A stretch of 64,000 bases of DNA from JAXMCK01 sp046349395 (GCA_046349395.1 JAXMCK010000006.1:827070-891069), one strand, 5' to 3'. Shown: positions 25,780 to 35,343, numbered from the stretch's first letter. Notes: generated from the letters alone by a model not told the origin. Translations and numbers: made by a program.

Positions 25780-25840
25780 CGGACGAGGGCCAGCATGAAG
25801 ACCACGGGACGGTGGTCGATGTCGATAGGCCGAGCCGAGA

Positions 25841-26638
25841 TCAGGAGCCGCTGGGACGTGGCCAGACTACCGGGAACCAGTCGTCGCGGAGGCGCTGCCC
25901 CGGTTCCATGCCGTGGCCCGGAAATGGCGGCGAGGTGCGGCCGGGGCGAGCCACGTAGCGGGCGTCGTCGCCGACCCAGCGCAGCGAGAGCGCGCGGCGG
26001 CGGGCGGAGGTCGGATTCCCGCGGGCGCCGTGAACCGTGCGGAAGTCGAACAGCACCGCATCACCCGGCTCGAGCGGCCACTCCAGGACCCGGTGTCCAG
26101 GCTCACGATCGGGGTCCGGCACGGTCAGATAGTCGCCGGCCTCGGCGTAGAAGTTGCCGTCGTCGAGCCACCGCACCGGCAACACCCATTTGTCCCACCG
26201 ATGCGAGCCGGCGATGACGCGCAAGGTGGCGTCCGTCACCGGATCGATCGGGATCCAGAAGCTGACCGTCTGCGTGCCGTCGACGAAGTAGTAGGGACCG
26301 TCCTGGTGCCAGGGTGTCGCCTTCTGAGTTCCTGGCTCCTTGATCAGGACGTGATCGTGGAAGAACTGGGCCGTGGCCGAGCCCATGGCCCTTGCCGCGA
26401 TCTCGGCCGCCGGCGAATTGCGGACGACGTCGACGAATTCCGGGATGCGCTCCCAGTTGCAGTAGTCGTCGAAGAAGCTGCCGGGCTCGCCCGGCCGCAC
26501 GCTCTGGGCGGCGTAGGGGCCGGGTTCGCGCAGGTTGCGCTCGATGCCGTCCGCGATCACGTCGACCCAGTCGCGGAAAACGCCGCGCAGGCATACCGCA
26601 CCGTCCCGCCGGAACGCCGCGACCTCGTCGTCGGTCAT
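25841..26638 (-). CDS. phytanoyl-CoA dioxygenase (PhyH) family protein
   Basis: 265 residues. It is an Fe(II)/2-oxoglutarate-dependent oxygenase: the iron ligands are His and Asp of WHQDGPYY and the later His of TVHGARGN, with the 2-oxoglutarate-binding Arg in SARRRALSLRW. The N-terminus VAAFRRDGAVCLRGVF is typical of PhyH proteins. Its start overlaps the permease stop as ATGA, so it is the last gene of an ABC importer operon. It probably hydroxylates the imported compound (inference); known relatives act on phytanoyl-CoA, ectoine or aminoethylphosphonate. Confidence 0.87.
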   Translation of the reverse strand: MTDDEVAAFRRDGAVCLRGVFRDWVDVIADGIERNLREPGPYAAQSVRPGEPGSFFDDYCNWERIPEFVDVVRNSPAAEIAARAMGSATAQFFHDHVLIKEPGTQKATPWHQDGPYYFVDGTQTVSFWIPIDPVTDATLRVIAGSHRWDKWVLPVRWLDDGNFYAEAGDYLTVPDPDREPGHRVLEWPLEPGDAVLFDFRTVHGARGNPTSARRRALSLRWVGDDARYVARPGRTSPPFPGHGMEPGQRLRDDWFPVVWPRPSGS

Positions 26639-27654
26639 GCGCGCTCGCGCAGTTTCTGGGCGTAGACGTTGATGATGAGCGCCAGGAGCAGGATCAGGCC
26701 GCGGATCAGGATCTTCAGGAAGCTGTCGATGTCGATGTGGTCGAGGCCGTTGTTGAGCACGCCCAGGACCAGGAGGCCCAGGATCGTGTTCGGGATGCCG
26801 CCGCGGCCGCCGAACAGGCTGGTGCCGCCGACGACGACGGCCGAGATCGAATCGAGCAGATAGTCGTCGAACTGGTTCTGCTGGGCACTGCCGAAATAGG
26901 CGACACCCAGCATGCCGGCGATGCCCGAGCAGACGGCCGAGATCACCATGACGGCGGCGATCACGAGGCGGACATTGACGCCCGCATACTCGGCCGCCTC
27001 GCGGTTGCCGCCCACCATGTACACGTAGCGGCCGAAGCGCGTGTAGGTGAGCACGAGATGGCCGACGAGAAGGAAGAGCACGGCCACGACGACCACGGTC
27101 GAGAACGGCCCGAAGGTGCCGGAGCCCAGCCACTTGATGGCCGGCGGCACGGCGTAGGCGATCTGCCCGCGGACGAGCAGGGCGCAAATGCCGGCCCCGA
27201 TCTGCAGCATCGCCAGCGTCATGATGAAGGACGGGATGCCGATGATCGTCACACCGACGGCGGTGATGACGCCCAGCGCCGCTGCCGTGAGCAGGGCCAG
27301 GATGATGGCGAGCCAGCCGGGCAGCGGCAGGTTCGCGATGTTCACGTAGGATTCCTGGAGCGTGAAGAACGCGACGGTGATGCCGGCGACGTTGGCGATC
27401 GCGGCGACGGAGAGGTCGATCTCGGCGGTCAGGATGACGAAGGTGAGGCCGGTCGCGATGATCGCCGTGATCGAGACCTGGCGCAGCACGTTGCCCAGAT
27501 TGTCGACCGTCGCGAAGGACGGGCTCAGCGCGCAGAACACGGCCACGAGGAAGATCAGGGTGACCAAGGGGGCCAGATTGGTCAGCTGGTGGGTGAACCA
27601 GCCGCTCCAGCCGGCGGACGGGGTACCCCCGACGGTCGGTGCCTCGGACGCCAT
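26635..27654 (-). CDS. ABC transporter permease (ribose/RbsC-type)
   Basis: 339 residues with about ten membrane helices of the BPD_transp_2 family. The conserved EAA-like motif region reads GNREAAEYAGVNV, followed by GMLGVAYFGSAQ and VVVGGTSLFGGRGGIPNTILGLLVLGVLNNGLD (conserved GGxSLxGG, positions about 262-295). It forms the membrane channel of the importer with the ATPase at 27663. Eight bases separate it from the ATPase stop, and it overlaps the dioxygenase gene. Confidence 0.93.
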   Translation of the reverse strand: MASEAPTVGGTPSAGWSGWFTHQLTNLAPLVTLIFLVAVFCALSPSFATVDNLGNVLRQVSITAIIATGLTFVILTAEIDLSVAAIANVAGITVAFFTLQESYVNIANLPLPGWLAIILALLTAAALGVITAVGVTIIGIPSFIMTLAMLQIGAGICALLVRGQIAYAVPPAIKWLGSGTFGPFSTVVVVAVLFLLVGHLVLTYTRFGRYVYMVGGNREAAEYAGVNVRLVIAAVMVISAVCSGIAGMLGVAYFGSAQQNQFDDYLLDSISAVVVGGTSLFGGRGGIPNTILGLLVLGVLNNGLDHIDIDSFLKILIRGLILLLALIINVYAQKLRERA

Positions 27655-27662
27655 GCGCTACC

Positions 27663-29177
27663 TCATGCTGCGGCGAGCAAGCGGTCCTTGCTCACCGTCT
27701 CGTTCCTGAATTCGCGGGTGATGGTGCCCTTGCGCAGCACGATGATGCGGTCGGCCAAGGCCATCACCGTCTCGGGCTCGGCCGAGGCGACGACGATGCC
27801 GACCCCCTGCGCCTTCAGCCCGCGCACGATCTTCACGACGTCGTCCTTCGCACCGACGTCCATGCCGCGGGTCGGCTCGGCCAGGATCAGCACGCGCGGC
27901 ATGTGCGTCAGCCAGCGCGCCAGCGCCACCTTCTGCTGGTTGCCGCCGGAGAGCTTCCGAAGCTCGGGCTCGACCGAATAGGGCCGGATGCGCAGCCGGT
28001 CGACATGGCCCTGCGCGATCTCGCGCTCCTTCTTGGGTCGCAGGAGGAGGCGGCCGATCCGCTCGAGGATGCTGATCGAGATGTTCTTGTAGACGGGCTC
28101 GTAGGCGAACAGCATCGAGCGCCGGCTCTCGGGTACCAGTGCTATGCCGGCCTGCTTCGCCCGCGACGTGCTGGTCAGCTTCAGCGGTTGCCCGTCCAGG
28201 CTGACGCTGCCCTGCTCGGGCACCAGCTTGCCCATCAGGGAGCGGGCGAGGTCGAGCTGGCCCGAGCCCATGAAGCCGTAGAGCCCCAGCACCTCACCGG
28301 CCCGGACCTGCAGCGAGACGTCGGTGAAGGCTCCCTTGCGGGTCATGCCGCGGCCTTCGAGCACCACCGGCGCACCCTCGGGGCTCGCGAGCTGGACGCC
28401 GTCGCCTTCGAGGACCTCTTCCAGCTCCTCGTGGCCGCGGCCGATCATCCGCTCGATGACCCAGTGCTTGTCGATCGAGGAGGCGTCCTCGGTGGCGATC
28501 CGCCGGCTGTTGCGGAAGACGGTCACCCGGTCGGAGACCTCGAGCACGTCTTCCAGGAAGTGCGAGATGAAGACGAAGCTGGTGCCCTGGCCCTTCAGCC
28601 GGCCCAGCACGTCGAACAGGCGCTTGATCTCGGGCGGGGACAGCGCCGAGGTCGGCTCGTCCAGGATGATGATCCGCGCCCCGCTGAAGAGGACGCGGCC
28701 AAGCTCGACCAGCTGCTGCAGGCCGAGAGGCAAGCGCCCGGCTTCGAGGCCCGGATCGATGTCGATGCCGAGGCGCTGCAGATGGTCCTTCGCCTCGCGC
28801 GCCATCGCCCGCCAGCGCACGACGCCCGCACCGTTGGTCGGCTGGGTGCCGAGGAACACGTTCTCGGCCACCGTCAGCGACGGCACGATCGAGAGTTCCT
28901 GGTGGACCATGCCGATGCCGGCGGCCAGCGCATCGCGGGCGGACCGGAAATGTACCGGCCGCCCGTCGATCCGCATCTCGCCGTCATACTCGGTGTGCAC
29001 GCCGGCGATGATCTTCATCAGCGTCGACTTGCCGGCGCCGTTCTCGCCGACGAGGCCATGAACCTCGCCGGCGCGAAGGGCGAAGTCGACGCCCGTCAGC
29101 GCCGTGACGCCGCCGAAGGTCTTGCCGATCCCGGCAAGCTCCAGGATCGGCGTCACCGGCTCCGCTGTCGCGTTCAC
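27663..29177 (-). CDS. sugar-type ABC transporter ATP-binding protein (double NBD, RbsA-like)
   Basis: 504 residues from the GTG at 29177. The first nucleotide-binding domain has Walker A GENGAGKS and Walker B IIILDEPTSAL, but its signature is degenerate (LPLGLQQ). The second has a degenerate Walker A (GFMGSGQLD) with an intact signature LSGGNQQK and Walker B ILAEPTRGMD. This asymmetry is normal for the RbsA/MglA type. It lies 10 bases after the binding-protein gene. Confidence 0.94.
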   Translation of the reverse strand: MNATAEPVTPILELAGIGKTFGGVTALTGVDFALRAGEVHGLVGENGAGKSTLMKIIAGVHTEYDGEMRIDGRPVHFRSARDALAAGIGMVHQELSIVPSLTVAENVFLGTQPTNGAGVVRWRAMAREAKDHLQRLGIDIDPGLEAGRLPLGLQQLVELGRVLFSGARIIILDEPTSALSPPEIKRLFDVLGRLKGQGTSFVFISHFLEDVLEVSDRVTVFRNSRRIATEDASSIDKHWVIERMIGRGHEELEEVLEGDGVQLASPEGAPVVLEGRGMTRKGAFTDVSLQVRAGEVLGLYGFMGSGQLDLARSLMGKLVPEQGSVSLDGQPLKLTSTSRAKQAGIALVPESRRSMLFAYEPVYKNISISILERIGRLLLRPKKEREIAQGHVDRLRIRPYSVEPELRKLSGGNQQKVALARWLTHMPRVLILAEPTRGMDVGAKDDVVKIVRGLKAQGVGIVVASAEPETVMALADRIIVLRKGTITREFRNETVSKDRLLAAA

Positions 29178-29187
29178 TCCCCGACGA

Positions 29188-30231
29188 TCAGATCAGGAAG
29201 TGCTTCTGCATCCACAGCATGCCTTCGGCGTTCGGCTTCGTGACGACCGGGCCGTCGGTGATGACGTGCTTCGGGATGCCGCCCGGGCCGGTCTTCTCGC
29301 CCGTCAGCACCGCCGCCACGCCGGCCACGATCGAGCCGCCATGGATGCGGCAGGACGGGTTGCGGACGGTCGCCAGCATGCGGCCGTCGATGACCGCCTC
29401 GATGGCTGGCGGCATGGCATCAACGCCGCCCAGCAGGATGCCCTCGCGGCCACGCGCCTTGATCACGTTGTAGGCCGCGAGCGCCATGTCGTCATTGTGG
29501 AAGAAAGCGGCGTTGATGTCCGGATACTTGGTCAGCAGGCTGTCCCAGATCCGCGAGACCTTGGTGACGTCCCAGTCGGCCGGCTGCTCGTCGAGCACCT
29601 TGATGTCGGGATACTTGTCGACGACCGAGTGGAAGCCCTTGGCACGGCCCTGAGCACCGGTGTGGCCCAAGGCACCCTGGGTCATCACGATGTTGCCCTT
29701 GCCGCCCATCGCGTCGACCAGCGCCTGGGTCACCGAGGCGCCCATGAACTCGTTGTCGGGGGCGAGGAAGCTGTGGACGTTGATCTGATCCAGCGGGGCG
29801 ATCAGCGTGTCCATGTCGAGCACCGGGATGCCGGCGTCGATCATCTTCTTCACGGGATCGGTCAGCGTGCCGATGCCGAAGGCCTGGATGGCGACGAAGT
29901 CCCACTTCTGGGAGGCCATGTTGTCGATGGCGGCACGCTGCTTCGTGGCGGAAAGCTCGCCGTCGAACCACGTCACCTCGACGTTGAACAGCTTGCCCCA
30001 GAACTCGGCCGCCTGCTTGCCCTGGGCGCACCAGGTCGCCTGCAGACCGGCGTTCGAGAACGCGGCCTTCAGTGGCTTCTCGGAGCGGCCCATCTCCTCG
30101 GCCATCGCGGACGCGATCAGCGGGTCGAAGCCGAAGCCGCCCAGCATGGCGGCGGCCGCCACGCTCGAGCCCGTGACCTTGCGGACGAAATCGCGACGGG
30201 TCTCCGGAGACACCTTATCCCCAGTGCTCAT
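29188..30231 (-). CDS. sugar-type ABC transporter substrate-binding protein, Tat signal
   Basis: 347 residues from the ATG at 30231, preceded by GGGAGG. A twin-arginine leader (RRDFVRKVTGSSVAAAAML) precedes a periplasmic-binding-protein type 1 domain (Peripla_BP_4): KAAFSNAGLQATWCAQG, then DFVAIQAFGIGTLTDPVKK, AGIPVLDMDTL and AAFFHNDDMALAAYNVI. It is the receptor of the importer encoded downstream. Export in folded form by Tat is less usual for such proteins. The ligand is unknown; the dioxygenase at the operon end suggests something other than an ordinary sugar. Confidence 0.9.
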   Translation of the reverse strand: MSTGDKVSPETRRDFVRKVTGSSVAAAAMLGGFGFDPLIASAMAEEMGRSEKPLKAAFSNAGLQATWCAQGKQAAEFWGKLFNVEVTWFDGELSATKQRAAIDNMASQKWDFVAIQAFGIGTLTDPVKKMIDAGIPVLDMDTLIAPLDQINVHSFLAPDNEFMGASVTQALVDAMGGKGNIVMTQGALGHTGAQGRAKGFHSVVDKYPDIKVLDEQPADWDVTKVSRIWDSLLTKYPDINAAFFHNDDMALAAYNVIKARGREGILLGGVDAMPPAIEAVIDGRMLATVRNPSCRIHGGSIVAGVAAVLTGEKTGPGGIPKHVITDGPVVTKPNAEGMLWMQKHFLI

Positions 30232-30305
30232 CCCTGACCTCCCTGTAGGTTTCTCGGGGCGAAAAGCAGGCGCAACATGGCTAGCTTTGCCCGTATTGGC
30301 AATCC

Positions 30306-31079
30306 TCAGACCTTTGTCTCCGCCACCGCGAAGACGCGGCGGAACGGGAAGAGGGTCCGCCCGTCGGGCAGAGGCGGATAGGCCTCGCGCAGGCGGCGCT
30401 TGTAGCTCTCGACGAAGCCGCCTGCATCGTCGCCCAACGCCGCGAGAAAGGGACGGAGGGCGGCTCCGCTCGTCCACTCGAAGACGGGGTCGGGCCCGCT
30501 GAGGACGTGAACGTACTCCGTCTCCCACGCCTCGACATGGGCGGCATGGGGCAGGAGCAGCGTCGCGTAGTGGCTGGCGGGGTGGACCGACGCGATGCCG
30601 CGCACGGTAACCAGCGCGTCACGCCAGGGCCCGGCCTGCTCCGCCTGCAGGATCGCCTGATGCGAAGGTGCCGCGTGGTTGCGGGGCATCTGCACGGCCA
30701 GCGTGCCGCCCGGCGCCAGCAGCCGAAGCCAGTGCAGCATGATCGAATCGTGGTTCTCGACCCAGTGCAGGGCGGCGTTCGAGACGACGAGATCGGGCGC
30801 CTCCTCCGGCTCGAAGATCTCGATGTCGGTGCAGAGAAATTGGGCCGTCGGGACGGCGGCCTCGGCCTTGGCCAGCATTTCGCGCGAGCTGTCGATGCCC
30901 AGGATGCGGGCTTCGGGCCAGAACGCTGCGAGCAAGGTCGTGACCTGCCCGCCGCCGCACCCCAGATCGACGATGAAGGCGCGCTCGCCGCCCGTGACAC
31001 GGCTCAACAGATCGATCGCCGGCTGCAGCCGCGGCTGCGCGAAACGCTCGTACTGCTCCGGGTTCCAATTGCTCGCCAC
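30306..31079 (-). CDS. tam: trans-aconitate 2-methyltransferase
   Basis: 257 residues from the GTG at 31079 (VASNWNPEQYERFAQPRLQPA). The SAM-binding motif I is IVDLGCGGGQVT, followed by LGIDSSREML and the acidic stretch before DLVVSNAALHWVENH. Length and the WNPxQYxxF start match Tam, which methylates trans-aconitate formed from the citric acid cycle intermediate. It lies 74 bases upstream of the ABC operon on the same strand and is divergent from the serine hydrolase. Confidence 0.88.
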   Translation of the reverse strand: MASNWNPEQYERFAQPRLQPAIDLLSRVTGGERAFIVDLGCGGGQVTTLLAAFWPEARILGIDSSREMLAKAEAAVPTAQFLCTDIEIFEPEEAPDLVVSNAALHWVENHDSIMLHWLRLLAPGGTLAVQMPRNHAAPSHQAILQAEQAGPWRDALVTVRGIASVHPASHYATLLLPHAAHVEAWETEYVHVLSGPDPVFEWTSGAALRPFLAALGDDAGGFVESYKRRLREAYPPLPDGRTLFPFRRVFAVAETKV

Positions 31080-31166
31080 GACACCCCGTGCCACAGACCC
31101 GGCCAGTCGCCAGCTTGGCCCTGCAACCCGCCACCTGCAAGCACCGCCAGCCACATCAGGTCGAGC

Positions 31167-32255
31167 ATGATCAGCATGAACCGTCGGGCCTTCGTCGTCG
31201 CCGGGTTGCTCAGCGCCGTCGGGCGACCGGCCTCGGCCGCTCCCGTCGACCTCGGACCGGATCTCGACAGGTTCCGGCGAACCAACGGCTTCCCGGGTGT
31301 GACCGCGATCGTGGTGCGGCGCGGCCAGGTAGTTGCGCAGGGAGTCGCCGGCGTGCGGGCCGCCGGCGGCAGCGACGCGGTCCGGCTCGGCGACCCGTTC
31401 GTCATCGGCTCCTGCGGGAAGGCGATCACCGCGACGCTGGCGGCCCGTCTGGTCGAGGCAGGGAAGATTCTGTTCGGGTCGACACTCGAAAGCGTGTTCC
31501 CCGACCTCCGGGGGATCATGCGACGGGAGTACCGGGCGGTCACGCTCGAAGCCCTGCTGGCGCATCGCTCCGGCCTGCCCGACTGGCCACCGGGCTTTTC
31601 GATAGGCCTCAGCGGCACGCCAGCGGAGCAGCGCCGTCGCCTGCTGCCGCTGGCGCTGCAACTTCCGCCCGTCGGGACGCCGCTCCGTGACTACCGCTAT
31701 TCGAGCGTCGGCTACGCCGTCGCTGGTGCCATGCTGGAAAAGGTCACGGGCGAAGCGTTCGAGTCGCTCACGCAGAAGCGGGTCTTCGCGCCGCTCGGCA
31801 TGGGGTCCGCCGGATTCTTCGCTCCGACCGGCAATGCGCCGCGTGGGCACACCGCGAGCGGCCAGCCTGTCGCCGCCTCGTCGTCATTGTACCCGCCGCG
31901 TGCGGGCAGTCCGGCTGGGCTCTACCACGTCAACATGGCGGACTGGGTTCGTTTCGCCCGGGTACATCTGGGCCTCGGACCCGCCGGATTCCTCTCGGCG
32001 TCGACCTTGACCCGCCTGCAGCGGCCCTGGCCCGGCGGCGGCGAGCGCTATGCGCTGGGCTGGCATGTCCGCAGCCGAAGCTACGGCACCGAGCTCAGCC
32101 ACAATGGCAGCGACGGACTGTGGTCGGCGCAGGCGACGCTGGTGCCGGGCAAGGACCATGCGATCCTGCTCGCCACCAACATCCTGAACGCCCGCGCCGC
32201 GGAGGCCGCGGACGCGCTGCGCGACTCGCTCCGAGGGCGGTTCCCGGCGACTTAG
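31167..32255 (+). CDS. serine hydrolase of the beta-lactamase / class C family
   Basis: 362 residues if started at the ATG at 31167; a second ATG at 31176 gives MNRRAFVVAGLL. Either way a twin-arginine-like signal peptide ends near RPASAAP. The SxxK nucleophile motif is SCGK in FVIGSCGKAITATLA; the Tyr motif is YSSVGYAVAG in place of YxN; the third motif is HNGSDG, as in esterase-type members. It could be an esterase or D-aminopeptidase rather than a true beta-lactamase. Its last four bases overlap the icd end on the other strand. Confidence 0.85.
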   Translation: MISMNRRAFVVAGLLSAVGRPASAAPVDLGPDLDRFRRTNGFPGVTAIVVRRGQVVAQGVAGVRAAGGSDAVRLGDPFVIGSCGKAITATLAARLVEAGKILFGSTLESVFPDLRGIMRREYRAVTLEALLAHRSGLPDWPPGFSIGLSGTPAEQRRRLLPLALQLPPVGTPLRDYRYSSVGYAVAGAMLEKVTGEAFESLTQKRVFAPLGMGSAGFFAPTGNAPRGHTASGQPVAASSSLYPPRAGSPAGLYHVNMADWVRFARVHLGLGPAGFLSASTLTRLQRPWPGGGERYALGWHVRSRSYGTELSHNGSDGLWSAQATLVPGKDHAILLATNILNARAAEAADALRDSLRGRFPAT

Positions 32256-33469
32256 GCGGCCATCCGCTTCTTCATGTCCTGGTCGAGGGTGTCCAGGAAC
32301 TGCTCGGTCGTCATCCAGGGCTGGTCGGGGCCGATCAGGATGGCGAGGTCCTTCGTCATCCGGCCGCTCTCGACGGCAGCGACGCAGACCTCCTCCAGCG
32401 CTTTCGCGAAGGCTTCGACGTCCGGGGTGCCGTCGATCCGGCCGCGATAGGTGAGGCCGCGTGTCCAGGCGAAGATCGAGGCGATGGGGTTGGTCGAGGT
32501 GGCCTTGCCCTTCTGGTGCTCGCGGTAATGGCGGGTCACCGTGCCGTGGGCGGCCTCGGCCTCGATCGTGCCGCCGTCCGGGGTCATCAGCACCGAGGTC
32601 ATTAGGCCGAGCGAGCCGTAGCCCTGGGCCACCGTGTCGGACTGCACGTCACCGTCATAGTTCTTGCAGGCCCAGACATAGCCGCCCGACCACTTCATGG
32701 CGCAGGCCACCATGTCGTCGATCAGCCGATGCTCATAAGTGAGCCCCTTCGACTTGAACTGGGCGGCGAACTCCTGGTCGAACACCTCCTGGAACAGATC
32801 CTTGAAGCGGCCGTCATAGGCCTTGAGGATCGTGTTCTTGGTCGAGAGGTAGAGCGGGTAGTCGCGCTGCAGCGCGTAGTTCATCGAGGCGCGGGCGAAC
32901 TCGCGGATCGAGTCGTCGAGATTGTACATGGCGAGTGCGACGCCCGAGCCCGGGAAGTCGTAGATCTCGTGCTGGATCGGGGCGGAGCCATCGGCGGGCA
33001 CGAAGCTGATCGTCAGCTTGCCCTTGCCCGGAACCTTGAAGTCTGTGGCGCGGTACTGGTCGCCGAAAGCGTGACGGCCGATGACGATCGGCTGCGTCCA
33101 GCCGGGCACCAGCCGGGGCACGTTGCTGCAGATGATCGGCTCGCGGAAGATGGTCCCGCCCAGGATGTTGCGGATGGTGCCGTTCGGCGACTTCCACATC
33201 TTCTTGAGCTTGAACTCCTCGACGCGTTGCTCGTCGGGGGTGATCGTGGCGCACTTCACGCCGACATTGTGCTTCTTGATCGCCTCGGCGGCGTCGATCG
33301 TCACCTGATCGTTGGTGGCATCGCGGTGCTCGATCCCGAGATCGTAGTAGAGAAGATCGACGTCGAGATAGGGCAGGACGAGCTTGTCCTTGATCATCGC
33401 CCAGATGATCCGGGTCATCTCGTCGCCGTCGAGCTCGACGATCGGATTCTTGACCTTGATCTTCGCCAT
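32252..33469 (-). CDS. icd: NADP-dependent isocitrate dehydrogenase
   Basis: 405 residues, the homodimeric eukaryote-like type common in Alphaproteobacteria: MAKIKVKNPIVELDGDEMTRIIW at the start, NGTIRNILGGTIFREP, the metal-binding Asp in KNYDGDVQSD and the NADP-binding GTVTRHYREHQKG. It oxidises isocitrate to 2-oxoglutarate with NADPH formation. It is a single gene, separated from the upstream operon by a hairpin at 33537-33562. Confidence 0.97.
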   Translation of the reverse strand: MAKIKVKNPIVELDGDEMTRIIWAMIKDKLVLPYLDVDLLYYDLGIEHRDATNDQVTIDAAEAIKKHNVGVKCATITPDEQRVEEFKLKKMWKSPNGTIRNILGGTIFREPIICSNVPRLVPGWTQPIVIGRHAFGDQYRATDFKVPGKGKLTISFVPADGSAPIQHEIYDFPGSGVALAMYNLDDSIREFARASMNYALQRDYPLYLSTKNTILKAYDGRFKDLFQEVFDQEFAAQFKSKGLTYEHRLIDDMVACAMKWSGGYVWACKNYDGDVQSDTVAQGYGSLGLMTSVLMTPDGGTIEAEAAHGTVTRHYREHQKGKATSTNPIASIFAWTRGLTYRGRIDGTPDVEAFAKALEEVCVAAVESGRMTKDLAILIGPDQPWMTTEQFLDTLDQDMKKRMAA

Positions 33470-33536
33470 TCACGATCTCCGTGCCCGGTCCGGGCGCCCC
33501 GCCATTCGTCCGCGCGCCTTCTAGGTGAGCCTTCGC

Positions 33537-33562
33537 CGACGCGGCAAAGCGGTGCCGCGTCG
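33537..33562. terminator. hairpin after the MarR-to-nucleoside-permease operon
   Basis: CGACGCGGC and GCCGCGTCG form a perfect 9-base stem with an 8-base loop, starting 8 bases beyond the nucleoside permease stop and 68 bases before the icd start. There is no U tract. It probably separates the operon from icd. Confidence 0.5.
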
Positions 33563-33569
33563 CAGCAAG

Positions 33570-34643
33570 TCAGGGCCGGGAGGGCGCAGCTCCCGGCAGC
33601 TCGTCACGGTAGCGGCTCCAGTGGCGAACGATCTCGTTCACGACCGGGCTGCCGACCCGGTAGGCCGAGTCGAGCGAGGGCTCGAAGCCGGCATAATCGC
33701 CGTCGTTGACGAGGGCGAGGCTCTGCGCCGCCGAGATGCCGGGAAACTGCATCGACGGATTGCTCGCCGTCCGCAGCACGAGGAAGCGTCGCGCGTCCAC
33801 CTTGCCGGCGGCGGCCAGGGACCGCAGCGCCAGGGCCGTGCCCGTATCCTCCTGTGCCGTCGTGGCGAAGGTTCCCCGTCCGCCCGTCCAGTAGCCGAGC
33901 CAGCGGCGCGCCCACTCCGTCATCAGCCGTCCGTGCCAGAACGTCATCGAGGCCACATTGTCGCCGCGCAGGACGAAGGGCGGTCGCCTCGCACCCGGAA
34001 AGTCGGCGTAGAGCCGGCGCACCCGGCGCAGGCCCGGCGTGTCGAGCAACTCGACGTCGCGGGTCAGGCTGTAAGCCCAGCTCACCAAGCCGGGGTCGAG
34101 ATGGAACACCGCACCCGACGTGTCGGGGCGCGGCTTCTGGTAGGGCCGGTCGCGGTCGAGCGGGGTATAGCCCGTCGACCAGTCATCGGGGATCTCGCGG
34201 GCGTCGATCTCGTGCGCCAGATCGCCATCCACGAGCCATTCCGCCCAGGCGGCCGAGCCCAGCGACATGACCCTGGGGTCGGCCCCTGCGATGCCGGCCA
34301 CGATCCAGTAGGTCCGGCGAAAATCGAACCTCGGATCCATACCGAGCGCCATGATGGACGACGCCGAATGGGCCGTGCCGACACCCGTCACGATGCCGAG
34401 CACGCGCTTGTCGGCGTTGTAGCGCAGCGGCCGGTAGCCCTGCGGGAAGGGCAGCGTGCGGGGCAGCGGGAAGCGCTCGACCCAGGCCTGCAGCTCGCCG
34501 GGGTCGTCGCCGCTTTCGTGCCCGAGCTCGAACATGGTGACGACGACGACGCGGACCGGGATCGGCTCGGCGGCATCCCCCGCCCTGACGAGGAGCGCCA
34601 GTGCCAGTGCGCTGGCGAGGGCGAGAAGCCGCTGGAAGTTCAT
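33570..34643 (-). CDS. purine nucleoside permease (NUP) family protein
   Basis: 357 residues with a signal peptide (LLALASALALALLVRAGDA). The mature part starts PIPVRVVVVTMFELG and carries GIVTGVGTAHSASSIMALGM, GDNVASMTFWHG and TTAQEDTGTALALRSL, typical of the NUP family, which is related to nucleoside phosphorylases. Founding members are fungal purine nucleoside permeases; bacterial ones are secreted and little studied. It starts 19 bases after the dnaQ stop, the last gene of that operon. Confidence 0.85.
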   Translation of the reverse strand: MNFQRLLALASALALALLVRAGDAAEPIPVRVVVVTMFELGHESGDDPGELQAWVERFPLPRTLPFPQGYRPLRYNADKRVLGIVTGVGTAHSASSIMALGMDPRFDFRRTYWIVAGIAGADPRVMSLGSAAWAEWLVDGDLAHEIDAREIPDDWSTGYTPLDRDRPYQKPRPDTSGAVFHLDPGLVSWAYSLTRDVELLDTPGLRRVRRLYADFPGARRPPFVLRGDNVASMTFWHGRLMTEWARRWLGYWTGGRGTFATTAQEDTGTALALRSLAAAGKVDARRFLVLRTASNPSMQFPGISAAQSLALVNDGDYAGFEPSLDSAYRVGSPVVNEIVRHWSRYRDELPGAAPSRP

Positions 34644-34662
34644 ATCGTTCCCGCGCGGCCCG

Positions 34663-35343
34663 TCACTGCAGCCAGATCGGATCATCGAGCTTGGCCACGA
34701 ATGCGGCGTGAGCGGCCAGCTCTTCCGCACTCGGCGCATGCGGCCGCGGTGCCCGCGGTGTCCGGGCCGCGATGGCGCCCATAACGGCAGAGGCGCGCTG
34801 CGCCGTCAGTCCGAGATCTGTCTGCCGGCCGCCCAGGAGGTGCAGGTAGACCTCGGCCAGGAGCTGGCAGTCGAGGAGCGCGCCGTGCAGCTGTCGCGCC
34901 GAGTTGTCGACGCTGAACCGCTTGCAGAGCGCGTCGAGGCTGGCGGGAGCGCCCGGGAACTTCCGCTGCGCCAGCTGCAGGGTGCAGAGTGCTTTCGACG
35001 CGTGCCACGCCTCGCGGCCGAGCCGCTTCAGCTCCGCATTCAAGAACCGCATGTCGAACGCGGCGTTGTGGATGACGAGCCGGCTGTCGCCGACGAACTC
35101 CAGCATCTCGTCGGCCATGATCGCAAAGGCCGGGTGCTCGGCCAGGAACTCGGCGCTGAGCCCGTGGATGCGGAACGCCTCCTCCGGCATGTCGCGCTCG
35201 GGATTGACGTAGACGTGGAAGTGCTTGCCCGTCGGGATGTGGTTGACGAGCTCGACCGCGGCGATCTCTACGACCCGATGTCCCTGGTCGGGATCGAGGC
35301 CGGTCGTTTCGGTGTCGAGGACGATCTCGCGCACCAGGCTCAT
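34663..35343 (-). CDS. dnaQ: DNA polymerase III epsilon subunit (3'-5' exonuclease)
   Basis: 226 residues from the ATG at 35343, overlapping coaE as ATGA. The exonuclease motifs are ExoI DTETTGLDP, ExoII VIHNAAFDMRFLN and ExoIII ArgGln-Leu-His-GALLDCQLLAEVY, with the proofreading Asp, Glu, Asp, His, Asp all present. The C-terminal tail with HAPSAEELAAHAAFVAKL contacts the alpha subunit. coaE-dnaQ pairing is usual in Alphaproteobacteria. Confidence 0.95.
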   Translation of the reverse strand: MSLVREIVLDTETTGLDPDQGHRVVEIAAVELVNHIPTGKHFHVYVNPERDMPEEAFRIHGLSAEFLAEHPAFAIMADEMLEFVGDSRLVIHNAAFDMRFLNAELKRLGREAWHASKALCTLQLAQRKFPGAPASLDALCKRFSVDNSARQLHGALLDCQLLAEVYLHLLGGRQTDLGLTAQRASAVMGAIAARTPRAPRPHAPSAEELAAHAAFVAKLDDPIWLQ

